Shown here: positions 1-13,873 of the stretch, piece after piece
How positions within the stretch are numbered: the stretch's first letter is position 1
How the letters are laid out: every line of letters begins with the position of its first letter
Notes under the pieces: model-generated
The model's database searches: none
Told to the model about the DNA's origin: nothing
Seen by the model: the letters and a program-made list of their open reading frames with translations, nothing else
NCBI GenBank assembly: GCA_036245525.1
Contig: BTPG01000004.1
Coordinates: 54,285,297-54,349,296 of the forward strand
Direction of reading: 5' to 3'
Length of the DNA stretch: 64,000 bases
DNA from: Semisulcospira habei
Lineage: Eukaryota > Mollusca > Gastropoda > Semisulcospiridae
Program-made: the position numbers and the translations under genes

Positions 1-117
1 CCGTCCCAAATATTGGAAGCATAATTACAATGTGTCTTGATGTGTGCGTTAAAAAATAGTTTTCGAGCATCAATGTCAACCATCCGACTTTATTTGGATA
101 ATAAAAATAGATTCTTC

Positions 118-558
118 TTAAATAGTTTTACAGGCAGTTTCTATGTGAGGCTCCCAGCTGAGCTGTTCGTCGACTGTCACTCCTAACAAACGATGTTTTG
201 ACACTTGCTCTATGGGCTGAGAGTGAAGGGACAGCTCAAGGGGTTGCAAACCACGTTGATGCTTTTGGCGTGTCGTCACCAACATACTTTTCGTGTTAGG
301 AATACTAATAATCATATGATTTTCTTCACACCAAGTTGACACTTCATCTAAACTATGTTGGAGGACAGCGCTCACGGTTGAAACATTTTTTTATCAGATA
401 CATGTAATGATGTATCATCAGCAAATAGTTCACAGTTTGTGTCAGGGTGTGATGTTGACAGTGGAAGGTCATTTATAAAGATGTTGAATAATAACGGCCT
501 TAGGGTGGATCCCTGAGGAACACCATGGGTCACCAGTCCTTCCGCTGAGTATTTCTCC
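118..558 (-). pseudogene. LINE reverse transcriptase fragment (CR1/Jockey-like), frameshifted
   Basis: Read on the minus strand, about 546 to 374 encodes a reverse-transcriptase palm block with the pattern GVPQGS, LLFNIFINDLP and FADDTSL. The reading frame then shifts near 374 and continues to 118 with the downstream block containing TKSMLV and LLGVTVDEQLSW. These are the RT motifs that carry the catalytic Asp pair, as in CR1/Jockey-group non-LTR retrotransposons. The fragment has no start, no endonuclease and no 3' end. At 558 it is cut by the (GA)n that opens the fold-back element. It is a dead fragment; the clade assignment is tentative. Confidence 0.8.
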
Positions 559-593
<35 letters not shown>

Positions 594-1084
594 GAGAGAG
601 AGGGGGGAGAGAGAGAGAGCGTGCAAGAGAGAGAATTACGGCATATTTAGAGTATTGCGTCAATGTCTGCGTGGTGACAGAATTGCTTCTTTTACGTCAC
701 CGCCACTGTCTGACTTTCTTCATAAATCAATGTTTTATACTGTTTTAATAAACGATACAAGTTGGGTAACAAACTCATCCAACTTCTTTCTCCAAACTAG
801 CTATATATCCAAAATTTCAAGTAAATACGCCACAAATTACGGACTCTAATTTGGGTCAACCGACTTTCTATAAACTGTCTTTTATTTCTTCAAGGAGACA
901 TCCCGTTACAAAATGCTCGGAGGCTCTCTTAGCCACTTTTTAGAAAAAATATTTCGCCAAGTTTCAGGCTTGTGCGTATAGAAATATCGGTGATTCTCGT
1001 GTTTACATACATACGTACACACATACGCACATACGGCGCCATGTACGTTCAGCACCGAGCTTGGCGTAACTAGACATGACCTAA

Positions 1085-1182
1085 TTAAGTCCTTCTATTT
1101 ATAGAAGGGACTTTTAGGACGGGTCGCGTTGGGTCGAATTTAATAGCATGTCCGTGATGTCAAAGGCGGGCATGCTAAACCT
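1085..1182 (+). repeat. Spacer repeat unit also found inverted at 4808-4909
   Basis: The spacer of the fold-back element (AAGTCC, then TATAGAAGGGACTTTTAGG, then GCATGTCCGTGATGTC) matches bases 4808-4909 in reverse complement over about 100 bp with few differences. It is therefore a repeat in its own right and not unique spacer. Its core is a short palindrome around TCTATTTATAGA. Confidence 0.7.
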
Positions 1183-1702
1183 TTAACAATTGAAGTAACA
1201 AGATAACAAATTACGTCATGTCTAGTTACGCTAACCTCGCTGCTAAACGTACATTTGGCGCCAAGCACCGTATGTGAGCATGTGCGTATGTATGTGTGTG
1301 CGTATGTATGTAAACAAGAAAATCTCCGATATTTCTGTACACAAGCTTGAAACTTGGCAAAATACTTTCTTAAGTGGGTGGCTAAGAGAGCCTCCGAGCA
1401 TATTGTAGTTGAATGTCTCATTAAAGACGTAAACAACCGTTTATAGGAAGTCGGTTGACTCACATTAGAGTCCGTAATTTTTGTCATATTTACTTGAACT
1501 TTTGCATATAGCTAGCTTGGAGAAAGACATTGGATGAGTTCGTTAGGCAACATTGTATCCTTTCAACTTCTTTAGTAAAATTTAATTCTTTTTATAAAAG
1601 AATTAAAACACTAAAAAAAAAAAACTTTACTTCTAGAAAAAGTCAGAAAGTGGCGGTGACGTAAAAGGAGCAAATCCGTCACCACGCAGACTCTGACATA
1701 AT

Positions 1703-1704
1703 AC

Positions 1705-1790
<86 letters not shown>
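1703..1790. repeat. (TC)n microsatellite
   Basis: Nearly uninterrupted CT dinucleotides form the outer end of the right arm of the fold-back element. They mirror the (GA)n at 559-625. Confidence 0.95.
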
Positions 1791-1793
<3 letters not shown>

Positions 1794-1999
1794 AACATGC
1801 GCACATCTCCAGGAGGAATAGATCCTCATGGAGATGTTTGGAGCGCGCACGCACGCACTAACACGCACACACACATAGCGACGCGCTTTCAGAAGAGCAT
1901 GCACGTGACCCGTATACTTATTATATCATATAGCTAGGTAAAGTCATCCTGGTTTCACACAAATTATAGCAAGACTAAAATTGTACCGTGAAGTTCTAG

Positions 2000-5135
<3,136 letters not shown>

Positions 5136-5322
5136 CCAGTTGCATGAGTGAGCTTAGTCCGCTATAGCGGAGCACCTTGTTTAATGACAGGCGCAGGACT
5201 AAGCTCACTTGAGCAGCTTGCTCAGTGGCTGATGCAGGACTAAACGCATGCAACTCGCCCCCGCTAAAGCGGGGCACCTTACTTAGTGGCTGGCGCAGGA
5301 CTAAGCTCGCTCATGCAACTGG
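5136..5322. repeat. Family F palindromic element
   Basis: CCAGTTGCATGAGTGAGCTT at the left end pairs with the reverse complement ending TCGCTCATGCAACTGG at the right. Internal repeats include GCGGAGCACCTTG and GCGCAGGACTAAGCTC. The same family occurs at 12640-12755 and 61268-61380. Confidence 0.75.
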
Positions 5323-5514
5323 CCACAGGATTGTACCTATTGTGATCCTCGTAACCACAGTCATCCCTCCCCGCTCTCCAGTCCTCCTCGTTATGTTGGG
5401 GTAAGAGGCAGTCTGGCACCAGATTCTGGTGAGGCCTTGTTTCCGCATGCTCTTCACTAGGGAATCGATTCACCGGAGATAATTTTGCTGTATTCAATGC
5501 GCCAAAGGTCATGA

Positions 5515-5553
5515 GTCGGACCGACGTCGGGCCGCTGGCCTTTGCGCACTGGG
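5515..5553. repeat. Family D half-element
   Basis: CCGACGTCGGGCCGCTGGCC followed by TTTGCGCACTGGG is the right half of the family D hairpin. No left arm is visible. Confidence 0.6.
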
Positions 5554-5802
5554 CTTACCCGCCAAGCAGATTCACTCCACCTTCACGCTGAACGCAACAG
5601 AAACTCAACAGTAGGGTATATTTAATCTTTTAATAAATTATGTCTTAGAAAGTTTGCTAATATTCATAAAGAGCAGAAAAACAATTTTAAAGCAAAGCCA
5701 AGCAAAGCAAACCAAACCAAACAAAAACCAGACAAAAACAATAAAAACGATAACACACAATACAAACGAAACAAAGCAAAACAAAAAGAATCGAATCAAA
5801 AA

Positions 5803-5985
5803 AGAAATAAAAAGAAAAGAAAAGAAAAGAAATAAAAAGAAAAGAAAAGAAATAAAAAGAAATAAAAAGAAAAGAAAAGAAATAAAAAGAAAAGAAATAA
5901 AAAGAAAAGAAATAAAAAGAAAAGAAAAGAAACCGAATCGAACCGATCCGATCCGATCCGATCCGATCCGATCCGATCAGAACCG
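5803..5985. repeat. Purine-rich AAAAG/AAATAAAAAG tract followed by (CCGAT)n
   Basis: Bases 5803-5935 are low-complexity A/G with irregular AAAAGAAAT units. Bases 5938-5985 contain about seven CCGAT pentanucleotides. The open frames on both strands here come from the repeat and are not genes. Confidence 0.9.
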
Positions 5986-6497
5986 AACCGAACCAAAACG
6001 AAACGAAACGTGAAGAAACTAGGCGACAGAAGACACAGCTGTCGTAATTACGGAGTAGGGGCCTACGTTGGGCCCGTCCGCTTAAAAAAAAAAAAAGAGT
6101 ACAATAAAATCTAAGAACACAATACGACAGTGATCTGATTTTCACTGCTCCTACCTATCCCCCCTCCCCGCCCCCCACCTCTCCCCTCTCCCAGCCCCCT
6201 CCCCACCCCCCCCCACCACCACCTTCCCTCTTGTCAGCCACTCTCCATTCATTGTCTATGGGACCGTAACATTACGGCCGTAAAACTAATTACGATTGTT
6301 GCCCGCGGCCTTAAAGCCTTTTCTCCCCGCCAGCAGGGGGCAGCAGAAACGCACCATTGGCAATCCCCAGTGACATTCACATACGGGCATCATTCGAACT
6401 TCAACTGCAGCTAACATGTGTCACTGCGACACACAGCCGATTGCGTTTTTTTTTAAAAAGTTTTAATGTGTCATCGGTGACTAAGTTTTTATTAATC

Positions 6498-6804
6498 TTA
6501 ACACGTTCACTGCCAAGAAAGCATGAACACCACACATCCGCAAGAGGTATAGATCCAGTTGCGGCTTGGGGCTCATGAGGATCTATGCCTCTTGCTGGCA
6601 CCACTTCAGGGGTATCCAGGTTTCGTGGAGGGATGGTTAGTTCGGGGTTTAACGTCCACGGCACCGAAGCGATAATGGACGGCCCTGACGGGCGGGGTTA
6701 TGGGGACAGGGAAATCTAATACCTGTGGAGGGATGCGGCTCAGGAGTTGAATTAAGGAAGATAGCATAAGCACAATCTGCGTCGACTGACAGCGAAAGGG
6801 TTCA
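6498..6804. mobile_element. Family A element carrying an extra repeat segment
   Basis: The left end is TTAACACGTTCACTGCCAAG and the right end AGCGAAAGGGTTCA, a degraded TTAA pair. The hairpin core at 6540-6595 has an intact right arm (CTCATGAGGATCTATGCCTC) but a damaged left arm. The right half carries a repeat at 6628-6712. Confidence 0.65.
6628..6712 (+). repeat. Dispersed repeat (GGTTAGTTCGGGGTTTAACG type)
   Basis: GGTTAGTTCGGGGTTTAACG plus the downstream GATAATGGACGGCC block is repeated in reverse complement at 11795-11870. It may be a SINE fragment. I see no tRNA-like boxes in it. Confidence 0.6.
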
Positions 6805-7351
6805 CACCAAGATAAGCAGCACTAGCGAACATGTAGGCCCCTACGTTAGATGAGATTCATTCATTATTTCCAATTCACTGTCCCCACGACCTACAAGAGT
6901 ATGGGGGACTAACGGGTTTGGCGTGATGATGAAAAAAAAAAAAGGGTGGGGGGAGGGGGGGGGGGGAATAAAAGAGGTAAAGGAAGTGTGGTCAGCAACA
7001 CCAAAGTCGCACGACATACATAGTCCACTTATGATAGAGACCTGGGCACCAAGGCCGTGACACTCACCCACAACAACGGTCCTTTAAATTAAAAAAAATA
7101 AAAAAATGCTAATCTAGCTTTATATAAATCCTTCCCAAAAAAAAGAGGTTATATGAGAGTATCACGTACTTTTTTTTATCACAAGTTACGCCCATCGCCT
7201 TCGTCACGCAATGAAGTACCATCAGTCACACAGTACTGTTTCAGTTCAACGGAAGCGAGTCAAAATGGGTGCTGATCTATGACGTTGGACCTCACGGTCT
7301 GAAGTTTCAAGAGCCAAAGTAACAGACCAGCACACGTATTAAGACCCACTG

Positions 7352-7568
7352 TTAACCCCTTGACTGCCAGTGGATGCAGGTAGTGCTTTTTTTTTTTTAA
7401 TCTTTGCAAATGCAACTTCACAAATTCCCATAGAAAGGTAGATACAAAAGTGGTTTTACCTAGAGGCATATATCCTCATGAGCCCCCGAAAATTCGGGGG
7501 CTCATGAGGACCTATGCCTCTTGCTGTTGGGTGGTGTTTAATTTTTTTATTGGCAGTGTTGAGGTTAA
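7352..7568. mobile_element. Family A TTAA-bounded hairpin element
   Basis: TTAACCCCTTGACTGCCAGT at the left is matched by GGCAGTGTTGAGGTTAA at the right. The core palindrome 7461-7524 has arms TATCCTCATGAGCCCCCGA / TCGGGGGCTCATGAGGACCT. Both boundary tetramers are TTAA. Confidence 0.85.
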
Positions 7569-8492
7569 GACAAATTGGTCTCAAAGTGACACTGCCCAGC
7601 CATGATAGCTCAGTGAGTTTTAGTCAGTCAAAATGTATTTGCTTATGTCCACGTTTGTTTTTATGTCTGTGTCACGACACGGGGTTTTTTTTTTTTTTTT
7701 TTTCGTCTAATTTTGTAGGGGAGTAAGTCTAGAGGGGTGACAGGATTTAGATAGTCACCGGACGTACGGGTAGTTTAGTGAGGTATTTGGCCTGTACACG
7801 GGTATTTGCTGCCGTGCGAGAAGTTTGGTGGACGGCGTGACGCACGTGATCGCCCGGTCTCCGCGATCGGGTGGTTATTGTTTCACGTGGATTTCAATCA
7901 CATGATTTACTGAGCGTTTTTTTGTTGTTGTTGTTTTTTTTTTTTTTGCTAACCTAACGTTATCCAAATTGTTATACAGTCGCTTTTCCAACTGCGAACG
8001 AGTCAGTCGTTTTTTCCAGCAGTCTCCTAGGGTGGTCTTTCAGGCGTGGTTCACCATTTGCTGAAGGCCACAAGCAGCTGTGTCGTTCTGTTGTATCGGC
8101 CCTGCGATACGGTTTTGGTCGTCCCAGAGCCGGTGTCCGAGGAAGGAGAGAAGAGCTGCAACGACTTAACCCCTGGCTTATCTTGTCCTTGTTTGTCTTT
8201 GTCCTAGCCGGGATGTCTTCACGGATGGCAGTAAGTACACGCAACAATTCTTGAGTGGCCATTTACTCGGGGGGGGGGGGGGGGGGGGGGGGGTGTTTGT
8301 GTTTGCTTGTTCTATTATTAGTTTGGTTAGTGCGTATTTGGGGGGCAAGCGTAAGTATAGAATGTAGAAGTGAATGCCATCTGTTGTATTTTGTAGTATT
8401 TAGCGTCGGAGGGTGAATTCGGAAGTGAGTCATGTGGTGACGTGTAAATATGTATTTTGTTGAGATTGAATTGTTGTGGGAGAGAGGTGAAG

Positions 8493-8499
8493 GGAATAT
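8493..8499 (+). promoter_or_regulatory. Putative TATA box of the solo LTR
   Basis: The TATAAAA motif lies in the plus-strand context GAATATAAAAGACGG, inside the LTR and upstream of the presumed poly(A) signal. Motif-level support only. Confidence 0.4.
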
Positions 8500-8864
8500 A
8501 AAAGACGGCAATTAAAGTTGCGGGAAGGGTGATGTGATTATCTTGTTTCTTTTGTTAGTTATTTATATATGTATTTTTGCACCTGTGTTTTAGTGCATCC
8601 TAATCCATATCCAGTTCCTAATCCAATGGTCCAAATTCTTAAAGGACTAACCGGCAAAGTCTGCCACCGTGCTGTGATACTGAGAGTGGAGGCTGGCTGT
8701 CACTCCGCCTTGTGGGGCTACGACGCCGTACCTGGATGCTGTTGCGAGTGTCGCGGCACGCCCCGTGTTTAGTCAGGTCCGGTTGTCCCATGTAATTTCT
8801 AACCTATTTAAGTAAAGTTTTGTATGTTTATAATGTTGTAAAGAACGTTGTGAGATTTATTTCA

Positions 8865-9440
8865 TCTCCTCGTAGTGACAGTGTTGTGAGAGGAGCTTCG
8901 TCACAGTGACGGAAAGGTCTTGAGATATTGTATTATTTAAAGGCAGCCTGTGTACGGACGGCCTTTCGCGGAAGCAAGAGCGTCGAGCGGAGCTGAGCTT
9001 AACGGTTGTGCTTCCCGCGAGAAGGTCCCGTGACGTGAAATATATGAGTTTATTCAACTTTCAGTCATGTTAAATTAAGGATATTTGCTCCATTTGTATA
9101 CGTGATATTGTTTAATCTGAAATATTGTGTTAGCTAAAGGAGCCTTGTGCTGTGAATGTCTAGTTCGCGAAAGCATTGTTTGAATTCGAACTTGTCGTTC
9201 GTGCTCCCGCTGGGGAGATTCAGTAGCTTGCGAGCTATATTCATTTGTCTCGATCTTCATTTGTATGTTAGTAAACATATTGGGTTCATCGTATATTTGA
9301 TATTGTGCTATTCGAAATACTGTGTTAAGGAGCCACGTGCTGTGAGGGACTCTTCGCGGAAGAAAAGGCGTTGGTCTAACTGGCGTTAGCGCTTGACGCT
9401 TGTGCTTCCGTCGGGGTCCAGTGGCTTGTAATTTAAGCTT
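8865..9440 (+). repeat. Three ~190-bp imperfect tandem repeats inside the LTR
   Basis: Units recur at about 8941, 9138 and 9329, each with GGAGCC or GGCAGCC, then (T/C)GTGCTGTGA-like sequence, TTCGCGGAAG and a T-rich segment. Spacings are about 197 and 191 bp. The minus-strand ORF across this region simply reads the repeats and is not a gene. Confidence 0.7.
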
Positions 9441-9627
9441 TTCAGCCTCAGTTTTCTTTTGTATTTTATTTAGGATATATGTTTTATTATACATTTATTT
9501 GTTAGTCGGTATTGTGTATTAGGGGTATTTGGGGTGGGGAGTTTGGACGTATGTGTGTGTGAATGTGACGTGTGAGTGCGTGGTTAGGATTGAGTGAGAA
9601 TAGTTGATTATTGTTAGGGTTATATGT

Positions 9628-9633
9628 AATAAA
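9628..9633 (+). promoter_or_regulatory. Putative polyadenylation signal of the solo LTR
   Basis: AATAAA lies about 110 bp before the LTR end, in the same orientation as the TATA-like box. Confidence 0.4.
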
Positions 9634-9969
9634 TGTCGTCGTCATTGTTCCTCTGGTGTTTGTGTTAGGTTTGTGTTAGTGTGGGTCGGGTGTGTCTCGA
9701 GTGGTAGGACTCATAGCTCTCGCCCCGGAAGCAGGGTCGTGACAGTCTGTTTTAAAAAATTCCGCTGCAAAGAAATTTCCCACCTTAGGACAACAAAGGC
9801 ATTTCGTACTCGTATTCTCACTCGGGCGCACTTTCTTACTTGGCCAGTTTCCTACTTGGCCAGTTTACTGTTTGGACCATCGGACATACGGTTGGTTGCC
9901 TGGCTGCTTGGTTGTTTGGCTGATCTGTGTATCCACTTCGTTGGTCAGTTCCACAGCACCCCCCCCCCC

Positions 9970-10003
<34 letters not shown>

Positions 10004-10342
10004 CCTTATGCATGCTCAACAATAACAGCCGCGCTTGACATTTTATAAAGGGAGATAATTCAATCACAGCTGATGTCTTCTTGTCGCCGTGGCATTCCTG
10101 GCGCGACAGATGTGGACGCTTTATGAAGGAGTGCCTTCATTTTTAGGACACGCACAAAATTGCATGTGGCCAAATTTGACACTGAATAGACATCATAATC
10201 ACCACGTAATCACCGCTCGCAAAAGCAGACGGACGCCATCAGAAAGGCGGGCGAGAGAAAAGGGAAATGCCGCACTGTTCGCATTAATTATCTAACCCGC
10301 TCGATGCGGCGGAGAAAATATGAACACGACGTGCACCCAACC

Positions 10343-10409
10343 GCAAGAGATATAGATCCTCATGAGCCCCCGCATTCGCGGGGGCTCATGAGGATCTATG
10401 CCTCTTGCT
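10343..10409. repeat. Family A hairpin core
   Basis: GATCCTCATGAGCCCCCGC and GCGGGGGCTCATGAGGATC form an almost perfect palindrome ending in CTCTTGC. A decayed left terminus (CTAACCCGCTCGATGC) lies near 10291. Confidence 0.85.
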
Positions 10410-10547
10410 GACACCACTTTCAATCCATGTTCCTGGGACATTTTTTTTTTTCTTTTCTTTTTTTTTTTCCTTCAGTTTTACGAAGTTTGCAGAAATCCAG
10501 TCTGCGTCAGCTGGCACTAAACGGAGCAACGCTCCGTATCGCTAAAA

Positions 10548-10639
10548 TTAACCCCTTGAATGCTACTGACGATACCGTTTGGCGGAAAAGACACATAGTT
10601 ACGCGAAATTTCCGCCGTCAGCAACCATCAAAGGGTTAA
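10548..10639. mobile_element. Short TTAA-bounded palindromic element, separate core
   Basis: TTAACCCCTTGAATGCT at the left and CATCAAAGGGTTAA at the right flank a small imperfect palindrome (TTTGGCGGAAA / AAATTTCCGCC). The outer ends match families A-E, but the core is different. Confidence 0.7.
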
Positions 10640-10688
10640 GCAATCCAGACCAAAAAGGTGACTGCCAAGCGTGTAATAAGCAAAGAAG

Positions 10689-10895
10689 TACCCAACGGAG
10701 AAAGAAACACGCTTAGAAAAGACAGGTACAACACAATTTATTAATATTGCCACATTCCTTCTGACAATAAAGATAAGTAGCGGCTAATCTCTCTGTTTGT
10801 TTGTTTGTCTATTTTGACAAAGGGTATTTACCCGAAATATTAATAAATTGTGTTGTACCCATCTTTTCTAAGCGTGTTTCTTTCTCCGTTGGGTA
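10689..10895. mobile_element. Family H MITE-like element
   Basis: TACCCAACGGAGAAAGAAAC at 10689 is matched in reverse complement ending at 10895. The arms are about 58 bp and also contain CACGCTTAGAAAAGA and ACAACACAATTTATTAATA. Related copies lie at 16651-16894 and 32744-32942. No coding potential. Confidence 0.8.
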
Positions 10896-10949
10896 CATCA
10901 AAGGGTAAATGCGGCCTGCTCCAGGAATAAAGGGTTACTTGTTCGCAAA

Positions 10950-11291
10950 TATCTCCTTCAACAAATGTTCTCCAAAAAGTACAAACAATCTATCAAAATT
11001 AATATCTCCTTCAACAAATGTTCTCCAAAAAGTACAAACAATCTATCAAATATCTCCTTCAACAAATGTTCTCCAAAAAGTACAAACAATCTATCAAATA
11101 TCTCCTTCAACAAATGTTCTCCAAAAAGTACAAACAATGTATCAAATATCTCCTTCAACAAATGTTCTCCAAAAAGTACAAACAATCTATCAAATATCTC
11201 CTTCAACAAATGTTCTCCAAAAAGTACAAACAATCTATCAAATATCTCCTTCAACAAATGTTCTCCAAAAAGTACAAACAATCTATCAATT
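10950..11291 (+). repeat. Seven-copy 48-bp tandem repeat
   Basis: Units beginning ATCTCCTTCAACAAATGT start at about 10951, 11003, 11052, 11100, 11148, 11196 and 11244. The first spacing is about 53 bp (an AATTA insertion) and the others exactly 48 bp. Copies differ by about one base (an ATC to ATG change in one). Because 48 is divisible by three, several frames stay open on both strands; these ORFs are by-products of the repeat. Confidence 0.95.
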
Positions 11292-11523
11292 TAACTTAAT
11301 CAAATTAATGTTGAATGTCGTAAAATTAACGAATTTTCAGTTCTCTTTTTTTTTTTTTTTTTTTTTTTTTGCTACGTAGGAGAGTTTCACCGATGCGCAC
11401 AAGAAGCAGTAAAATGTTACACGCGCCAACTTACATGGACTGTGAAAAGAAGCGTAGAGCAAATTTTAGTGAAGTCAAGACAGCATTGAGAATCCGTTGA
11501 AGCAAAAGCTGTAACAGATTGCT

Positions 11524-11605
11524 TTAACAGGTTCACAGCGTAGAAAAAGTGAACACTGCAAGAAACATAGATCCTCATGAGCCCCCGCATATGAGGGGCT
11601 CTTAC
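11524..11605. repeat. Truncated family A element
   Basis: The left end TTAACAGGTTCACAGCG and left arm CATAGATCCTCATGAGCCCC are present. The right arm stops after GAGGGGCTCT. Confidence 0.65.
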
Positions 11606-11794
11606 TGTCACCTCTGCGTTCCTTGGTCGGCTGTTTCTTTTGGTCGTTCAATGTACACAGATTCAAACAACATATTCGTCCAGTGGCCGGGAAGGCGACA
11701 CGAACAAATACACGACTACTTCTTTCAGTGGCACAGTTGCAATGCACCGTGAACTGATCAGTGTTCAGGTCGTACTCCATCGCCAGTAGCTGTC

Positions 11795-11870
11795 CCTTTC
11801 CCCCAGTGCCGTCCATTATCACTCCGGTGCCGTTGACGTTAAACCCCGAACTAACCAACCAACCGCCATT
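11795..11870 (-). repeat. Dispersed repeat, inverted copy of 6628-6712
   Basis: In reverse complement it reads GGTTAGTTCGGGGTTTAACG and continues through GATAATGGACGGC, matching 6628-6712. Confidence 0.6.
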
Positions 11871-12314
11871 ACGCGTAATAATTAATTTGAGAACACATTT
11901 CAGCACCATTTGTGTTTAATATATAATGACCTTTAACAGCAGTTGACACACGCAGCAAAAGCACACGCGTAATCGCACTATTAATTATTCTACGCACCCG
12001 TTAGCGTGTCAGTCTATTTTTAGCTGTTTCTCTCACTGAACACGTTGTCAGTATTTCTAGAACGGAGTGGAGTCATTGTCAGGTTATTTTATATAAAGAC
12101 GACTTGTGCTGAACTAGATTCTCCTGTGTTTGAATGAACCATAGTTAGACCTGTGTGCAACGTTTCGTAATCAACTGTTACAGAAGTGTAGCTTTGAACA
12201 GTTTTGGCGGTAGTGGGCCGTTAATTCATCTCAGTATTTGTACGGAGGGTGTTGGCAGGAGCTGCATTGTTTCGCCTATGGTCAACTGTGTCAGATGATC
12301 AAGTCTAAAACGCC
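11871..12314. other. Unique non-coding stretch
   Basis: I find no gene-like frame, palindrome or recognisable repeat here. Confidence 0.5.
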
Positions 12315-12390
12315 AACCCACTAAGCAAGGATTCCTCGGCCGCTGTTGGCCCGCGCGGACCAACAGTTTCCGACGTCGGTCGGATGGTCT
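12315..12390. repeat. Degenerate family D-variant palindrome
   Basis: CCCACTAAGCAAGGATTCC, then GTTGGCCCGCGCGGACCAAC, then CCGACGTCGG. The CACTAAGCAAG start resembles the D variants at 53811 and 61067. Confidence 0.5.
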
Positions 12391-12639
12391 TCTGCTCACA
12401 GCCGCCAGCCGTCAACGATTCACGAAACGAACTGGGCTTCTATTAACTGGGCTTCTACAACAACGCATGCGGAGTCAATCCTTTTGATGCCGGTTGAGTT
12501 CCTGGACTCTCGTATCCGGATCCTCAGATTTCTGGCCAGCTCAGCTTGGCGCAACACGCGGGGGGCTGCAGTACAGCGCACCTGAGGCCTCAGGCTGGCT
12601 GACAGGGGGTACAGAAGATTAGGCGAAGAGGCCAGCTGG

Positions 12640-12755
12640 GGTCAGTTGTATGATGAGTGAGCTTAGTCCTGCGCAAGCCACTAAGCAAGGTGCTCCGCTG
12701 ACGCGGAGCACCTTGCTTAATGGCTTGCGCAGGACTAAACTCAATCATGCAACCG
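12640..12755. repeat. Family F palindromic element
   Basis: GAGTGAGCTTAGTCCTGCGC to the left pairs with GCGCAGGACTAAACTCAATC to the right around a CGCTGACGCG centre. AAGCAAGGTGCTCCGC is paired with GCGGAGCACCTTGCTT, close to a perfect palindrome. Confidence 0.85.
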
Positions 12756-12778
12756 AGTCCTTAGTATTAGACCATGTG

Positions 12779-12780
<2 letters not shown>

Positions 12781-12816
<36 letters not shown>

Positions 12817-12925
12817 CTGCGCGCGCGTGCGTGCGTGCGTCCATGTGTGTGTATGTGTGTGTGCGTGCGTCCGTGCGTGTGTGTGTGTGTGTGTGTGCGT
12901 GCCGGTGCATGCGCGTGTGCGTGTT
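12781..12925. repeat. (GT)n-rich microsatellite
   Basis: Imperfect GT/GC dinucleotides. The Cys/Val-rich and His/Thr-rich open frames here are spurious. Confidence 0.95.
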
Positions 12926-13071
12926 TGTGCGAGAAGCAAGGCCGCAAACAAAGACCCAAATACTCAAAACAATTCATTTACTAGTTATTCAAATAACCCG
13001 TTCAGCTGAATTACATTTGTTTTGTTTTGCTCCTATAACGCGGTCACGCACACGCACACGCACACAAACAA

Positions 13072-13077
<6 letters not shown>

Positions 13078-13156
<79 letters not shown>

Positions 13157-13173
13157 GAGAGTGAGAGAGAGAG
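13078..13173. repeat. (GA)n microsatellite
   Basis: About 95 bp of nearly pure GA dinucleotide. Confidence 0.95.
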
Positions 13174-13347
13174 GAACTTGGTCCAAGGGAGGTAACTGCT
13201 GCTTAAGGTCGCACCTAGCCGCTGGCTTCGCCAAGTATTGCTAGAGACCAGAGAATCACTACAGTACTCCACTGTTATATGACCGGTCCTTTTGTTGAAC
13301 CTAAAAATCTGGTGAGTAATTATTTGATTTAATCTTTGTTATGGCTC

Positions 13348-13448
<101 letters not shown>

Positions 13449-13873
13449 AAAATCTCCCTGACAAAAAGCGTCACCGACAACCCAAGGGATAATTACAGCT
13501 TTTGGTTAGGACGAATAGTACAGACAGCTTGTATTTCAAACTATACCTAGCTCAGTATATTCGACGCTAAAGATATCGCGACTTCTGGAAATCTGAAACG
13601 TATTTGTGTTAAATTTACAATATACAGAAGTTCACATTTCCGATTAGTTTTAGTTGCGGTCGATTGCGGTTCTTGCGTAACTCGTGTATGAAATCCGGTC
13701 CAGCACCAATCACGAATACACGCAATGAATGAATGAATGAATGAATGAACGAATGAATGAATTGTGAAGTGAACGAAACAAAAACAAAATTGTGAAGTGA
13801 AAAAGACATGATAACGAGGGAGAAAAAAAAACGCTCGTTGTAAATTCGTTTCTTTTTAAAATCGCCTTTTTTT

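Larger units (their letters stand above)
559..1790. mobile_element. Fold-back element with ~520-bp inverted arms
   Basis: Bases about 559-1080 reappear in reverse complement at about 1212-1790. Landmarks are GGCGTAACTAGACATGAC (1062) against GTCATGTCTAGTTACGC (1215), and the paired GGCGGTGACGTAAAAG segments near 690 and 1655. The arms end in (GA)n on the left and (TC)n on the right, so the microsatellites are part of the inverted repeat. The spacer of about 130 bp contains the palindrome TCTATTTATAGA. I see no transposase. The arms have diverged by point changes and small indels, so the structure is not recent. Confidence 0.75.
7670..9744 (+). mobile_element. Solo long terminal repeat with target-site duplication
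   Basis: The element starts TGTCACGAC and ends GTCGTGACA, a perfect 9-bp terminal inverted repeat with canonical TG...CA ends. The pentamer GTCTG lies immediately outside both ends (7665-7669 and 9745-9749), as expected for an LTR-retrotransposon integration. A TATAAAA box is at about 8495 and an AATAAA at 9628-9633, both in plus orientation. No gag or pol frame lies inside, so the full element has probably recombined to a single LTR. At 2075 bp it is long for an LTR, partly because of internal repeats. Superfamily is not determined; a Gypsy-type origin is possible. Confidence 0.82.

Noticed and set aside
5654..6145. Lys-rich or Phe-rich proteins of 119-152 residues
   Set aside because: Products of the AAAAG-rich low-complexity tract and its complement.
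7972..8262. 96-residue minus-strand ORF
   Set aside because: It lies inside the solo LTR on the antisense strand, has no recognisable domain and no gene context.
10950..11291. CRISPR-like array
   Set aside because: Repeats are contiguous 48-bp units without unique spacers, and the rest of the window is clearly animal DNA.
12745..13272. Cys/Val, His/Thr, Arg/Glu and Ser/Leu-rich ORFs
   Set aside because: They read (GT)n and (GA)n microsatellites.
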